DNA of 64,000 nucleotides from NCBI GenBank assembly GCA_024508855.1, contig JANINJ010000078.1, positions 62,001 to 126,000 of the forward strand, written 5' to 3'. Position 1 is the first letter of the stretch; each line of letters begins with the position of its first letter. The stretch comes from Xanthobacteraceae bacterium. GTDB lineage: Bacteria > Pseudomonadota > Alphaproteobacteria > Rhizobiales > Xanthobacteraceae. The notes beneath the pieces are model-generated. The model did no database searches. It was not told the DNA's origin and saw nothing but the letters and a program-made list of their open reading frames with translations. This document shows positions 35,631 through 43,978 of the stretch, piece by piece. The position numbers and the translations under genes were made by a program.

Positions 35631-35840
35631 TTTGATATCACTCCTGAAGGTGCGCCACCTGGCGCCGGATTGTCGAACCTGCGGCGTTTCGCGCGCGAAG
35701 CCGCTGATCTCAAGGCTAACGTTGGTGAATCAATTGCCCGGGAATAACGGCTTTTTCGGGCCTGGCCGTCGAATGCTCCGGACCATCGTCACGAACTTTG
35801 GCCCGGAGCATTCCACTATCTCGTTAAAAGACCGTGCAGC

Positions 35841-36152
35841 TTAGCCGCACACTCTGACGCGGCGGATTCGCCAGCCGTAGCCGTCCCAGAACCGCTGGCG
35901 CTGCCAGTAGCAGGGAGGGCCGGCGACGTAGGCCGGTCCACCGTAGTAGCCATAGCCGGGTCCGTAATAGCCCGGCCCGTATCCATAATAGCCTGGCCCA
36001 GCGAGCGCACCGCCGAGCAGTGCACCACCGATCACACCGGCAGCGACGCCTGCTGCGATCCGGCCGCCGCGCGCTTCGGCAGCTTGAGGCGCTGCCAGTA
36101 CCGTCACCGCCAACGTGGCGGCGGTCGCAACCGCCATCAATGTCTTCTTCAT
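35841..36152 (-). CDS. Gly/Tyr-rich small secreted protein, paralogue of 35331
   Basis: The 103 residues start from an ATG behind AAAGGTGAAAGCC. It has a signal peptide ending at AEA-R, a glycine zipper (IAAGVAAGVIGGALLGGALAG), a GYYGPGY-type Tyr/Gly/Pro tract, and a C-terminus QRFWDGYGWRIRRVRVCG that matches its neighbour almost residue for residue. A conserved Cys pair (PPCY...VCG) could form a disulfide. Confidence 0.86.
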   Translation of the reverse strand: MKKTLMAVATAATLAVTVLAAPQAAEARGGRIAAGVAAGVIGGALLGGALAGPGYYGYGPGYYGPGYGYYGGPAYVAGPPCYWQRQRFWDGYGWRIRRVRVCG

Positions 36153-36485
36153 GGCTTTCACCTTTCTCTCGAAACCCACGACAGTAAAAGAGCGATCTGT
36201 CGGGCGAAAAGTTTCATATTTCATTTGAACGATCAATGAACGTCGGCCGCCGAATCTTGCCACGATCGGGAACGCCGGCTGCCGCATTGCAGCAGTGGCA
36301 AATGCTCCGGTTCACTGCGCCCATATTGCTGGGTCGTTCCGGCCGGAATTCAGGTTCAAGCCGTTACGACAGCTTTGCTGCCAGTTTGGAATAGCTTGAA
36401 AGTGGGGTTTTTCCTTTTGCATCGGCGGCGGCCGTTAAATACTTAAGAAGCCATCAGACGTTCATCCAAGAGTTGTTTTTCCCTC
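36153..36485. other. 333-bp intergenic region before bfd
   Basis: This divergent control region between the Gly/Tyr-rich protein and bfd is AT-richer than its surroundings, especially 36385-36470. I see no gene and no clear Irr or Fur-type box here, unlike in front of bfr. Confidence 0.5.
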
Positions 36486-36776
36486 ATGATCATCTGTTCC
36501 TGTAACGTCCTGAGCGACCATGACGTCCGCAACGCCGTGACCGCCGGAACCGCCGTTCCGCGCACGGCAGGGCAGGTTTACGGCTGTCTGGGATGCAGCG
36601 CCCAATGTGGCCGGTGCGCCCGGACCATCAAGCAGATCATGACGGAAGCCCTGGGCCCATGCGCCAAGGCCTGCTGCGACGGATGTCCCCACAGTCACCA
36701 TCAGGAAGCTGCGCAGCATCGGCATGGGCACCACCACGAGGCGCCGGCCCTCGATCTGCAGATCGCTGCAGCCTGA
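36486..36776 (+). CDS. bfd: Bacterioferritin-associated ferredoxin with Cys/His-rich tail
   Basis: The 96 residues begin MIICSCNVLSD, a BFD-like [2Fe-2S] domain with CxC at residues 4-6 and the CLGC...CGRC cluster near 34-43. Bfd reduces the bacterioferritin core and so releases iron. The last 40 residues form an unusual Cys/His-rich tail (CAKACCDGCPHSHH, then HRHGHHHE) that could bind metal. It sits 167 bp upstream of bfr on the same strand. Confidence 0.9.
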   Translation: MIICSCNVLSDHDVRNAVTAGTAVPRTAGQVYGCLGCSAQCGRCARTIKQIMTEALGPCAKACCDGCPHSHHQEAAQHRHGHHHEAPALDLQIAAA

Positions 36777-36879
36777 TCGCGTCCTTTTCCTAAATTTTGA
36801 GCCGTTTTAGGCTCGCTGATGCGCTCCACAGCCGCAGCTCGAATTTCTGCGCGAGGGGTTGTCCCGACCTGAATTCTGA

Positions 36880-36896
36880 TTTAGAAGCATTCTAAA
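36880..36896. promoter_or_regulatory. Iron control element (Irr box) upstream of bfr
   Basis: TTTAGAAGCATTCTAAA has perfect 7-bp arms around GCA. It matches the ICE motif bound by Irr in Bradyrhizobium and relatives. It is centred 56 bp before the bfr ATG. In related species Irr represses bfr in iron-poor conditions; the same is inferred here. Confidence 0.88.
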
Positions 36897-36943
36897 TTGA
36901 AATTCAGGCCACCGAGCGGGCCTGCGATCAAAGGAGTTCGGCC

Positions 36944-37426
36944 ATGAAGGGCGACGCGAAGGTCATCGAGTATCTCAACAAGGGGTTGCGCAGCGAGCTG
37001 ACTGCAATCAACCAGTATTGGCTGCATTATCGCCTGCTCGACAACTGGGGCCTCAAGGAGATGGCCAAGCAGTGGCGCAAGGAATCCATCGAGGAGATGA
37101 ACCACGCCGACCGCTTCACGGACCGGATTCTGTTCCTCGACGGTTTCCCGAACATGCAGGTGCTGGACCCGCTCCGGATCGGCCAGAACGTCAAGGAAAT
37201 CCTCGAATGCGATCTCGCCGCCGAAATCGGCGCGCGTGCCCTCTACGAGGAAGCGGCGACCTACTGCCATAGCGTCAAGGACTACGTTTCCCGCGACCTG
37301 TTCGAGAGCCTGATGAAGGACGAGGAGCATCACATCGATTTCCTCGAAACCCAGCTCGATCTGGTCGGCCGCATCGGCCTCGATCTCTACACGCAGAAGC
37401 ATGTCGGCGAGATGGGCGAGGACTGA
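36944..37426 (+). CDS. bfr: Bacterioferritin
   Basis: The 160 residues match the standard bacterioferritin length. The ferroxidase ligands are present: Glu18 (RSELTAINQYWLHY), Glu51 and His54 (SIEEMNHADR), Glu94 (LAAEIGARALYEE) and Glu127/His130 (DEEHHIDF). Met52 is in place as haem ligand. Twenty-four subunits form an iron-storage shell. It is preceded by an Irr box, and bfd lies upstream. Confidence 0.97.
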   Translation: MKGDAKVIEYLNKGLRSELTAINQYWLHYRLLDNWGLKEMAKQWRKESIEEMNHADRFTDRILFLDGFPNMQVLDPLRIGQNVKEILECDLAAEIGARALYEEAATYCHSVKDYVSRDLFESLMKDEEHHIDFLETQLDLVGRIGLDLYTQKHVGEMGED

Positions 37427-37444
37427 CTCGCTTACGATGTTCTT

Positions 37445-38008
37445 CTACGACGTTCGTCGTTTCGCCGGCTCGCCCGACAACGGGCAGTCGGCGAATGCAG
37501 CTTTGACTGCGGCGTCCGATCCATCGAGCTTGAATTCAGCCGTGCTGCGCCCGGCGTTGAGCGAACGGATGCGGACATAGAGCGTGTGCGATCCGCCCAT
37601 GTCGCGAATGAAATCGGCGACGCTCGCTCTGTCTTCAATAACGATCACCTGGTGGCCGCCGAGAACGCGGGAGGCGACATTGTCGTGTCCCGGCTTGTCG
37701 TCGAAGCGATAGCCCAGGATCGTGTTGTTGTCGGTGCCGATCTTGAATTCGAACGAGATCCGCACCAGCGGCTTCTGCTCGAAGCAGGTGAGTTGCAGAC
37801 CGGCCGGGCGCGCATTCGTTACCGCTGAGTTCGAACTGTTTGCCGTCATCAACTGGGCGCTCGGCAACGGTGTGCCGGTGATGCGATCGATCTGGCGTTC
37901 GATTTTCCAGTTGCCCGACGTCGTCGCGTTCGAAACGGACACCGCCGGATCGCGCGTCACGCACGCCCCCAGCAACAGCACCGGCATCAAGCCCCACAGT
38001 GCACGCAT
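37445..38008 (-). CDS. Putative lipoprotein, hypothetical
   Basis: The ATG at 38008 sits behind a GGGGGAAGG site and gives 187 residues. The N-terminus RALWGLMPVLLLGACVTRD is a lipobox signal (LGAC). The mature part is beta-rich (LVRISFEFKIGTDNNTILGYRF, HTLYVRIRSLNAGRS) with two Cys that could pair. An in-frame extension to 38098 is possible but would bury the signal. No family function is recognised. It converges on bfr, 18 bp apart. Confidence 0.75.
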   Translation of the reverse strand: MRALWGLMPVLLLGACVTRDPAVSVSNATTSGNWKIERQIDRITGTPLPSAQLMTANSSNSAVTNARPAGLQLTCFEQKPLVRISFEFKIGTDNNTILGYRFDDKPGHDNVASRVLGGHQVIVIEDRASVADFIRDMGGSHTLYVRIRSLNAGRSTAEFKLDGSDAAVKAAFADCPLSGEPAKRRTS

Positions 38009-38134
38009 TCCGCCTTCCCCCAAGAGGGAGTGTGCAACCGGAGCGGGAACAATGCAAGCGATGGCGTAGCCTCGACCGGCACGCCACGGCCAAGTCATCC
38101 AGTACTGCAGCGACCAGATGGGGAGCGGAAGCGA

Positions 38135-38359
38135 CTATTTGAATTGCGCGCGGCAGGCCGGAGAAAGCCTGCGGATATTGTGTTCCATGCAGGTGGTGAT
38201 GCGCCGGACGTTCGGGATTGCCTCGCGGCAGAGCCGGAATGCGTCTTGGCGGCAAGCGCGGCGCTGCTCCGGCGTGCCGGCGGCAAAGGCGTTGGAGGCC
38301 AACAGCAGTGCGGCCAAGCCGACAGAGGGAGCTACCAGTCGTTTCGCAAGACTCATCAT
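38135..38359 (-). CDS. Small secreted Cys-rich protein
   Basis: The 74 residues have a signal peptide ending AFA-A (near residue 26). The mature domain has four spaced Cys (RRACRQDAFRLCREAIP, ITTCMEHNIRRLSPACRAQF). The pattern resembles a family of periplasmic hypothetical proteins frequent in Bradyrhizobium. The Cys probably form two disulfides. Function unknown. It lies on the same strand as, and just downstream of, the collagen-like gene. Confidence 0.85.
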   Translation of the reverse strand: MMSLAKRLVAPSVGLAALLLASNAFAAGTPEQRRACRQDAFRLCREAIPNVRRITTCMEHNIRRLSPACRAQFK

Positions 38360-38390
38360 CGCCTCCGCTATGTATTATCCGTTAGTAGCG

Positions 38391-38963
38391 CTACTTCCTG
38401 TGCTTGCGGCGCTTCTTCTTTTTATCGCCGTCTTCGTCGTCCGCGTCGAGGTCATGGAGTTCTGCCTCGCGCTCGGCAGCGGCCGCTTCGCGCAGTGCAA
38501 GTTCATGAGCGGCACGCTCCAGAGCCTCATGCTCCTCGCGCTCCCTGGCTTCGCGTTCGCGGGTTTTCCTGTGATCTTCCCACGCATCGAAGATCAAGTG
38601 TAGCCACGGCATGATCTGGTCGATCGACGGCAGTTGGCCCGGCGGTCCCGCTTCTCCGCGCGGTCCTGCAGGTCCTTGCGGTCCGGGCGTGCCTTGTGGA
38701 CCGGGAGCACCCTGAATGCCGGGCTTGCCTTGCAGGCCCTGCTCGCCGCGAGGGCCCTGCGGTCCGGCCTTGCCCGGTGCACCGGCTTCGCCGCGCTTGC
38801 CTTGCGGACCGGGCTTGCCGAGCGGGCCGGGCTTTCCCCGCACGCCTTCTGGCCCAGGACGGCCTGGATGACCTTGCGGGCCGGGACGGCCGGGTTCGCC
38901 TGGACGTCCACGTGGGCCCTGTGGTCCCGGTTGCCCTCGTCGTCCAGCTGCGTCATCCGCCAC
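38391..38963 (-). CDS. Collagen-like Gly-X-Y repeat protein
   Basis: A GTG at 38963 with GGAG 7 bp upstream is preferred; a GTG at 38987 has a weaker site. About 190 residues: some 35 uninterrupted Gly-X-Y triplets (for example [19 protein letters not shown]), then a hydrophobic hinge ([15 protein letters not shown]). A highly charged Glu/Arg/Ala helix follows, ending in an Asp/Glu then Lys/Arg tail. There is no signal peptide, membrane anchor or LPxTG signal. The charged helix may trimerise or bind nucleic acid. Function unknown. Confidence 0.85.
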   Translation of the reverse strand: MADDAAGRRGQPGPQGPRGRPGEPGRPGPQGHPGRPGPEGVRGKPGPLGKPGPQGKRGEAGAPGKAGPQGPRGEQGLQGKPGIQGAPGPQGTPGPQGPAGPRGEAGPPGQLPSIDQIMPWLHLIFDAWEDHRKTREREAREREEHEALERAAHELALREAAAAEREAELHDLDADDEDGDKKKKRRKHRK

Positions 38964-39020
38964 GTCGATACTCCACGATGATTCCACCGATTTTCTTGTA
39001 CCAGACGTTTTGTGACAGGT

Positions 39021-40241
39021 TCAATTCGGCGCGGCCGCGATCGCGGACGAGAACTCGGCATCAGACGAGGTGGCGCTGTCCCACGTCACCGGCAGATTGA
39101 GCAATCCGCGGAATGCCCAGCCGCCGATGCGCACAGGCTGCGTGGCGTCGAGCCCCAAGCCCTTCAGCCTGGCAAAGATACTCGGCAGCGCGACCTCGGC
39201 GACCATCGCACGTGACGCCCAGGCGCCGGCGCAATAATGCGGGCCTGCGCCGAAAGCGATACTCTTTGCCGTGTCGCGCGTAATGTCGAAGATCTCCGGA
39301 TCGCTGAAGCAGGACTCGTCGCGGTTGGCCGAACCGAACATGAAAAACACGCGATCCTCGGGCTCAAAATCGACGCCGCCATAATTCCACGGTTTTGCGA
39401 CGCGGCGCGGCGACATGCCGATCGGGGCGATCCAGCGCGCATATTCCTCGAACACGTCGATCCATTTCGCGTTGCCGGACTGCACCAGCGCCAGCTGCTC
39501 GGGATGCGTCAGCAGCGCCCAGATCGTTCCGGAGATCGCGTCGCGCGGTTCGTTCTGGCCGCCGGAGATCGCGAGCTTGATGTTGGCGCGCACGCTTTCC
39601 ATCGGCATGTTCGCAGCAAGCAATACGCTCAGGATGCTCTGGTTCGGATGCTTGGTCACCACGGGGATCATGTCGTCGATCGCGGCGTCGATGCCCGCGG
39701 TGGCCGTGTTGCAGCGCGCCGCAACCTCCTTGTTGCCGGTGTAGTTGGCGATGCCGTCGATCATCGCCTGCGACCATGCGTCCATGTCCTGATAGCGCAT
39801 GTTGGTGAGGCCGGTGATGTGCTTGAGGCATTCCGCCGACAGTGGCAGCGCGAATGCCTTGCACAGATCGGCGTGGCCTTGCGGGGCAAGTTCATCGAGA
39901 ATGCGATCGGCATGGGCCTGAAACTGTGCGCGCCAGATGTCACGGACCGTTCGCGGCGAGACCGAAGGAAACATCGCGGCGCGTTCCGACATGTGAGCGT
40001 CGCCGTCCTTGCGCATCATGTTGTGACCCATCAGCGTGTTCATCAGGCCGGCCGGCTGATGCGAGGAGAACACGTCGATGCGCTTCTCCATGCTGAAGAT
40101 ATCGTCGCGCCGGGTGAAGATGGTCGAGCCGAGTTGCGGCACGAACGCAATTGGTGCCTCGGCGCGCATCTGCTTCAGGGCAGGGTAGGGATCATTCCAG
40201 AACGCGGTGACGTCGATGTCGAAATGCGGAGCGTTGGACAT
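39021..40241 (-). CDS. Cytochrome P450 with atypical I-helix
   Basis: The 406 residues are typical for soluble bacterial P450s. The haem loop is IAFGAGPHYCAGAWAS with the Cys ligand. The ExxR motif is read in EEYARW. In the I-helix the usual AGxET/DT is replaced by GGQNEPRDAISG: Asn at the acid position and Glu at the threonine position. No ferredoxin or reductase gene is adjacent. Substrate unknown. Confidence 0.9.
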   Translation of the reverse strand: MSNAPHFDIDVTAFWNDPYPALKQMRAEAPIAFVPQLGSTIFTRRDDIFSMEKRIDVFSSHQPAGLMNTLMGHNMMRKDGDAHMSERAAMFPSVSPRTVRDIWRAQFQAHADRILDELAPQGHADLCKAFALPLSAECLKHITGLTNMRYQDMDAWSQAMIDGIANYTGNKEVAARCNTATAGIDAAIDDMIPVVTKHPNQSILSVLLAANMPMESVRANIKLAISGGQNEPRDAISGTIWALLTHPEQLALVQSGNAKWIDVFEEYARWIAPIGMSPRRVAKPWNYGGVDFEPEDRVFFMFGSANRDESCFSDPEIFDITRDTAKSIAFGAGPHYCAGAWASRAMVAEVALPSIFARLKGLGLDATQPVRIGGWAFRGLLNLPVTWDSATSSDAEFSSAIAAAPN

Positions 40242-40312
40242 GCGGGCTTCCGATGAGAGCTGCGCGAAAATAGCCGACGGCGGCGCGTTCGGATAGCCGT
40301 TGCGGGCGCGCT

Positions 40313-41080
40313 TTAGATCGCCCGATAGCCGCCATCCGCCATCACGATCGATCCGGTGACATAGCTGGACAGATCGGACGCAAGGAAGATCGCCGGTCCG
40401 ACCATATCTTCCGCGGTGCCGGGGCGGCCGAGCGGGGTGTGATCCATGAAGGCTTTCACCAGCTCCGGATTGGTGGCACGGGCATTGGCATTCAGCGGCG
40501 TGGCGATGAAGCCGGGGCCGATCGCGTTGACGCGAACGCCTTCTTTGCCGAGTTCGGCCGCGAGTGCGCGGGTGAAACCGAGCACGCCGTGCTTCGACGC
40601 GGTATAGGCCGGCGAACTCGGCGTGCGCACATGCACGAAGGACTGTATCGATCCGATATTGACGATGCGTCCCTTGCTGGCGCGCAGCGGTTCGAGAAAC
40701 GCGTGCGTGACGTTGAACACGCCGTTGAGATTGACGTTGATGACGTCCTGCCAGTCCTTGATCACATCGGCCGTCGCACCGAGCATGCCGTTGCGGCGTA
40801 CGATGCCGGCGTTGTTGACCAGGATCGAGACCTTGCCGATTTTGTCGGCGATCTGTTTGGCGATGGCGATGCAGGCCTCGCGGTCGGCCACGTCGAGCGA
40901 GAAGCCGTCAGCCTTGCCGCCGGCCGCGACGATCTCCTTCGCCGTTTCCGTCGCCGCCTCCGCATTGATATCAAGCGCAACCACCCGCGCGCCCTCCCGT
41001 GCATAGCCGTGCGCGATCGCACGGCCAATGCCGGAGCCTGCGCCGGTGACGACAGCGATATGGTTCTGCAAAAGAGGCAT
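40313..41080 (-). CDS. Short-chain dehydrogenase/reductase (gluconate 5-dehydrogenase-like)
   Basis: The 255 residues start from the ATG at 41080 behind AAGGGAAACGCT. It has VVTGAGSGIGRAIA, NNAGIV, a Ser in NIGSIQSF and YTASK as the catalytic pair. The family-typical C-terminus is YVTGSIVMADGGYRAI. Closest in look to 2-deoxy-D-gluconate or gluconate 5-dehydrogenases. It lies 72 bp upstream of the P450 gene, so both may act on one substrate, but this is only context. Confidence 0.92.
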   Translation of the reverse strand: MPLLQNHIAVVTGAGSGIGRAIAHGYAREGARVVALDINAEAATETAKEIVAAGGKADGFSLDVADREACIAIAKQIADKIGKVSILVNNAGIVRRNGMLGATADVIKDWQDVINVNLNGVFNVTHAFLEPLRASKGRIVNIGSIQSFVHVRTPSSPAYTASKHGVLGFTRALAAELGKEGVRVNAIGPGFIATPLNANARATNPELVKAFMDHTPLGRPGTAEDMVGPAIFLASDLSSYVTGSIVMADGGYRAI

Positions 41081-41154
41081 AGCGTTTCCCTTGTCGTTTT
41101 TAGGTTGGATGCAAATGGCGCGGACGAATGTAACGTCAACGCGGCCAATCCCGG

Positions 41155-41622
41155 TCATCCGTCAACGCGGACCGGGGTTGCGTCATTCGCCGTTGCGTGG
41201 CCTGCATCGCGCTGCGCGCGCCACGCATCCTGTCCGATCATCCCCACGGCCATTGCCACGACGAACACGAGGATTGGCAAGCTGAAACTTGCGAGGTTGA
41301 CGAGTGCGGGGCCGGGGCACAGGCCGACTAGTCCCCAGCCGAGACCGAACAGCGCGGCACCCGTGACAAGCGGTGCGTCGATGTCGCTCCGTGTCGGCCA
41401 CTGCAGCTTTTCGGCGAGGACGGGTGCGCCGCGCTGCTTTGCCAGCGCGAAGCCGATGCTTGCCACCGTCACTGCGCCGGCCATGACGAAGGCAAGCGTC
41501 GCGTCCCATGCGCCGAAGATGTCGAGAAAGCCGAGCACCTTCTCGGGTTGTGTCATGCCGGAGATCAACAGGCCTGCGCCGAAGATCAGGCCGCAAACGA
41601 AACTCGCGATCAACTGGGGCAT
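41155..41622 (-). CDS. YeeE/YedE-family half transporter (DUF6691), second subunit
   Basis: The 155 residues have four hydrophobic segments. The Cys-containing motif GWGLVGLCPGPALVNLA is the signature of the second half of TsuA/YeeE-type thiosulfate or sulfur-compound transporters. It begins 4 bp after its partner gene. The two together make the equivalent of one full-length YeeE. Confidence 0.9.
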   Translation of the reverse strand: MPQLIASFVCGLIFGAGLLISGMTQPEKVLGFLDIFGAWDATLAFVMAGAVTVASIGFALAKQRGAPVLAEKLQWPTRSDIDAPLVTGAALFGLGWGLVGLCPGPALVNLASFSLPILVFVVAMAVGMIGQDAWRAQRDAGHATANDATPVRVDG

Positions 41623-41626
41623 GGCA

Positions 41627-42049
41627 TCAGCCTCCGACGCCGTGGCGCACGATCGCGACGGTGGCGATCGCCACCAGCATGAAAATCGCTGTCGCCACCA
41701 TCGAGCGTGTCGAGAGCCGTGCGGTGCCGCAGACGCCGTGGCCCGAGGTGCAGCCGCTGCCCAGACGGCTGCCGAAGCCGACCAGGAGGCCGCCGATCGC
41801 GATCACCGTCAGGCTTGCGGGCAATGTCGGATGCGGGAGCGGCCTGCCGCCAAGCGTCGCGAGCAACGGCGCTGCAATCAGGCCGGCAACGAACGCCAGC
41901 CGCCAGCCGTGTCCCGGCGAGCGCGTCAGCAGCCCACCGAAGATGCCGCTGATGCCGGCGATCCGGCCGGTGAGGATCATCAGCAGCGCAGTGGAGAGAC
42001 CAATCAATGCGCCGCCAAGCAATCCGGAATAAGGGGTGAGGTTGTGCAT
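41627..42049 (-). CDS. YeeE/YedE-family half transporter, first subunit
   Basis: The 140 residues have about four membrane segments. The motif GSRLGSGCTSGHGVCG is the other Cys-bearing half of the YeeE/TsuA pore, whose Cys residues relay thiosulfate-like anions. Split two-gene forms are often near persulfide-metabolism genes. Two sulfurtransferases are encoded about 16 kb away in this window, but not in the same operon. Confidence 0.9.
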   Translation of the reverse strand: MHNLTPYSGLLGGALIGLSTALLMILTGRIAGISGIFGGLLTRSPGHGWRLAFVAGLIAAPLLATLGGRPLPHPTLPASLTVIAIGGLLVGFGSRLGSGCTSGHGVCGTARLSTRSMVATAIFMLVAIATVAIVRHGVGG

Positions 42050-42100
42050 CGGGGTCCTCGCATAGGCCGCTGTGCTGCAGGCCTATCCTACGAGCCGGAG

Positions 42101-42121
42101 ATTAAATAAGCAATTTCTAAT
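42101..42121. promoter_or_regulatory. AT-rich imperfect dyad upstream of the YeeE pair
   Basis: ATTAAAT and ATTTCTAAT face each other across five bases, 52 bp upstream of the first half-transporter gene. In related bacteria such pairs are controlled by an ArsR-type persulfide sensor (BigR/SqrR). Whether this dyad is its site is uncertain. Confidence 0.3.
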
Positions 42122-42196
42122 ATAATGTGCCGCGTAACCGCGATCGACGATCCCCACTTCAAGAACCGTGCCGATGCAGGCAGAATATGTCCCGGA

Positions 42197-42682
42197 TTAT
42201 TGCGGCGGCAGAATTGCCAGCGGCGCGCCTGGAAACAGTGCATTGGCGCGCGCCAGTTCTTCGTGGTGGCGACGATGATGCCGCTGGCGCTTGGCGACGT
42301 AATAGTAGCCGCCGGCGTAATAACGCACGGCGCGATTGGCGTCGCCGTGGGCAGCACGATAGGCGCCGGCCAGATAGCGCACGGCGTAGGTGAGGTTGGT
42401 TTCCGGATCCCGCAGGCCTTCGGCGGTGCCGGTATAGCCGAGCCCGCGTGCAGTCGCGAGCTTGATCTGCATCAGGCCAATGGTGCCGCCGCGGCCGACG
42501 AGATGCGGCTGATAGCGACTCTCGCGTACAATCACGCGATGGACCAATTCCGGGGGAATGCCGTTTGCCTGCGCATGATTTGCAACCATCGCCTCATACT
42601 GCGCACGCTGTGCCAGCGCAGCGTCGGCAAACGAGGTCATGGCCCCGATGGCAAGCAGAAGGTGCAGGCAGATTTTCTTCAT
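42197..42682 (-). CDS. Lytic transglycosylase, SLT (Slt70-like) domain
   Basis: The 161 residues have a signal peptide (ICLHLLLAIGAMTSFADAALA). The goose-lysozyme/SLT fold has its catalytic Glu in VIVRESRYQP. The following motifs are GTIGLMQIKLATARGLGY and NLTYAVRYLAGAYRAA. The His-rich segment QRHHRRHHEE near 135 is unusual. It is a periplasmic peptidoglycan lyase. Confidence 0.92.
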   Translation of the reverse strand: MKKICLHLLLAIGAMTSFADAALAQRAQYEAMVANHAQANGIPPELVHRVIVRESRYQPHLVGRGGTIGLMQIKLATARGLGYTGTAEGLRDPETNLTYAVRYLAGAYRAAHGDANRAVRYYAGGYYYVAKRQRHHRRHHEELARANALFPGAPLAILPPQ

Positions 42683-42947
42683 TGGAAATCCGGGGTCTCA
42701 AATACGTTGGCGGGCACGTAAACGGCCTGTGGTGGCCATCTATGCTATCTGAACTATGGCATCCGCAGGGCAGGCGGATCGCTGCCGATCTCCAAGGCCG
42801 GCAAAACGCAAAAAGCGCGCTCGACGCGCAGCGCCATCAACCCCGATCGGTCAACGGCGCTGTCGCAAAAACGTCGCAGCGGAAACTTCTTGACGCTGAA
42901 AGGCGCCGGCATAAACTCCCTGCAAAATAGCAGATAGGGGACACGCG

Positions 42948-43163
42948 ATGATCTCCGTCGACTCTGGTTATTTCCCTCATTTCGAAACGCCTCACCGCAA
43001 TCCCTGCGCTCAATGCGGCAAGCCGATAGCCGCGCCGGAATGGGTGGAGGAAGACCGCCAGGCGGTTGCTTACCTGTGGCACTGTCATGCCTGCGGTTAC
43101 AAATTTGAATCCATGGCGTTCTTCAGTCGCCCCCGGCGGAACGTGGAAGCCATCGCCGCCTGA
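42948..43163 (+). CDS. Small zinc-ribbon-like protein
   Basis: The 71 residues start from an ATG with GGGGA upstream. Two CxxC pairs, CAQCGKP at 20-26 and CHACGY near 46-51, are spaced as in a zinc ribbon. There is no signal peptide. The Arg-rich end (FFSRPRRNVE) may contact nucleic acid. No family is recognised. Confidence 0.75.
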   Translation: MISVDSGYFPHFETPHRNPCAQCGKPIAAPEWVEEDRQAVAYLWHCHACGYKFESMAFFSRPRRNVEAIAA

Positions 43164-43309
43164 ACGAGCCGGATCGCCGAAGACCGCCGCGCGGACGGCG
43201 TTTGGCGCGCGCTTGGTGTTGTGACGATGAATTCGCGAGTACGGATTCCGAATTCGGGAACCGGATATTCGGGCGGGCGTTGACTTGGGATGAACTTGAG
43301 GAGGCACCC

Positions 43310-43690
43310 ATGGCCATTGACCAGGTGATGACCAAATCCCATAGCCTGATCGCAAGCGATCGCGTCGAGGGGACCGCGGTACGGCGGCCCAATGGCGACA
43401 AGATCGGTCATATCGAGCGGCTGATGATCGACAAGATCACCGGCAAGGTTTCCTACGCCATTCTCAGTTTCGGTGGCTTCCTCGGCATGGGCGCAAGTCT
43501 TCTGCCGCTGCCGTGGACGCGCTTGAAATACAATCGAGAGGTCGAAGCCTATCAGCTCGATATCAGCGACGATGAATTGAAACGTGCGCCGTCGTTCCTT
43601 GCAGACAAGGATTTCGACTGGGGCGATCGCACGCAGGAAGAAGAACTGCATCGCTACTACGGTGTACCGCCATACTGGGGTGGCTTCTGA
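43310..43690 (+). CDS. PRC-barrel domain protein, cytoplasmic form
   Basis: The 126 residues start at the ATG behind GAGGAGGCACCC. The PRC-barrel core covers about residues 10-85 (GTAVRRPNGDKIGHIERLMI, VSYAILSFGGFLGMGASLLP). The family is related to the photosynthetic reaction-centre H subunit barrel and is often stress-induced. There is no signal peptide, in contrast with the next gene. Confidence 0.92.
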   Translation: MAIDQVMTKSHSLIASDRVEGTAVRRPNGDKIGHIERLMIDKITGKVSYAILSFGGFLGMGASLLPLPWTRLKYNREVEAYQLDISDDELKRAPSFLADKDFDWGDRTQEEELHRYYGVPPYWGGF

Positions 43691-43978
43691 CCGAACAGAG
43701 AGTCTGCCGTTGCTTTGCGGGTGCTTACCGGTTCATCGCCATCCGATGAGATCGGCATCACGCGCAACGTAGCGCGGTATAAAAGCCATGTGCTCTGTAT
43801 CAGCGCTTAGGCAACAATACCTGCAAAAGACAACGCATCGTACACATCGCAGTTCCGCGAGCATCCGGTTTCTGCAACCCAGCCTTTCATCATCAGCAGC
43901 GACATCGGCGCGCATTCCGGGAACGCTCGTTGTTTTCACGTGTTGCTTCCCCAGTGATTTTGCAAAAGGAGGCGACGC

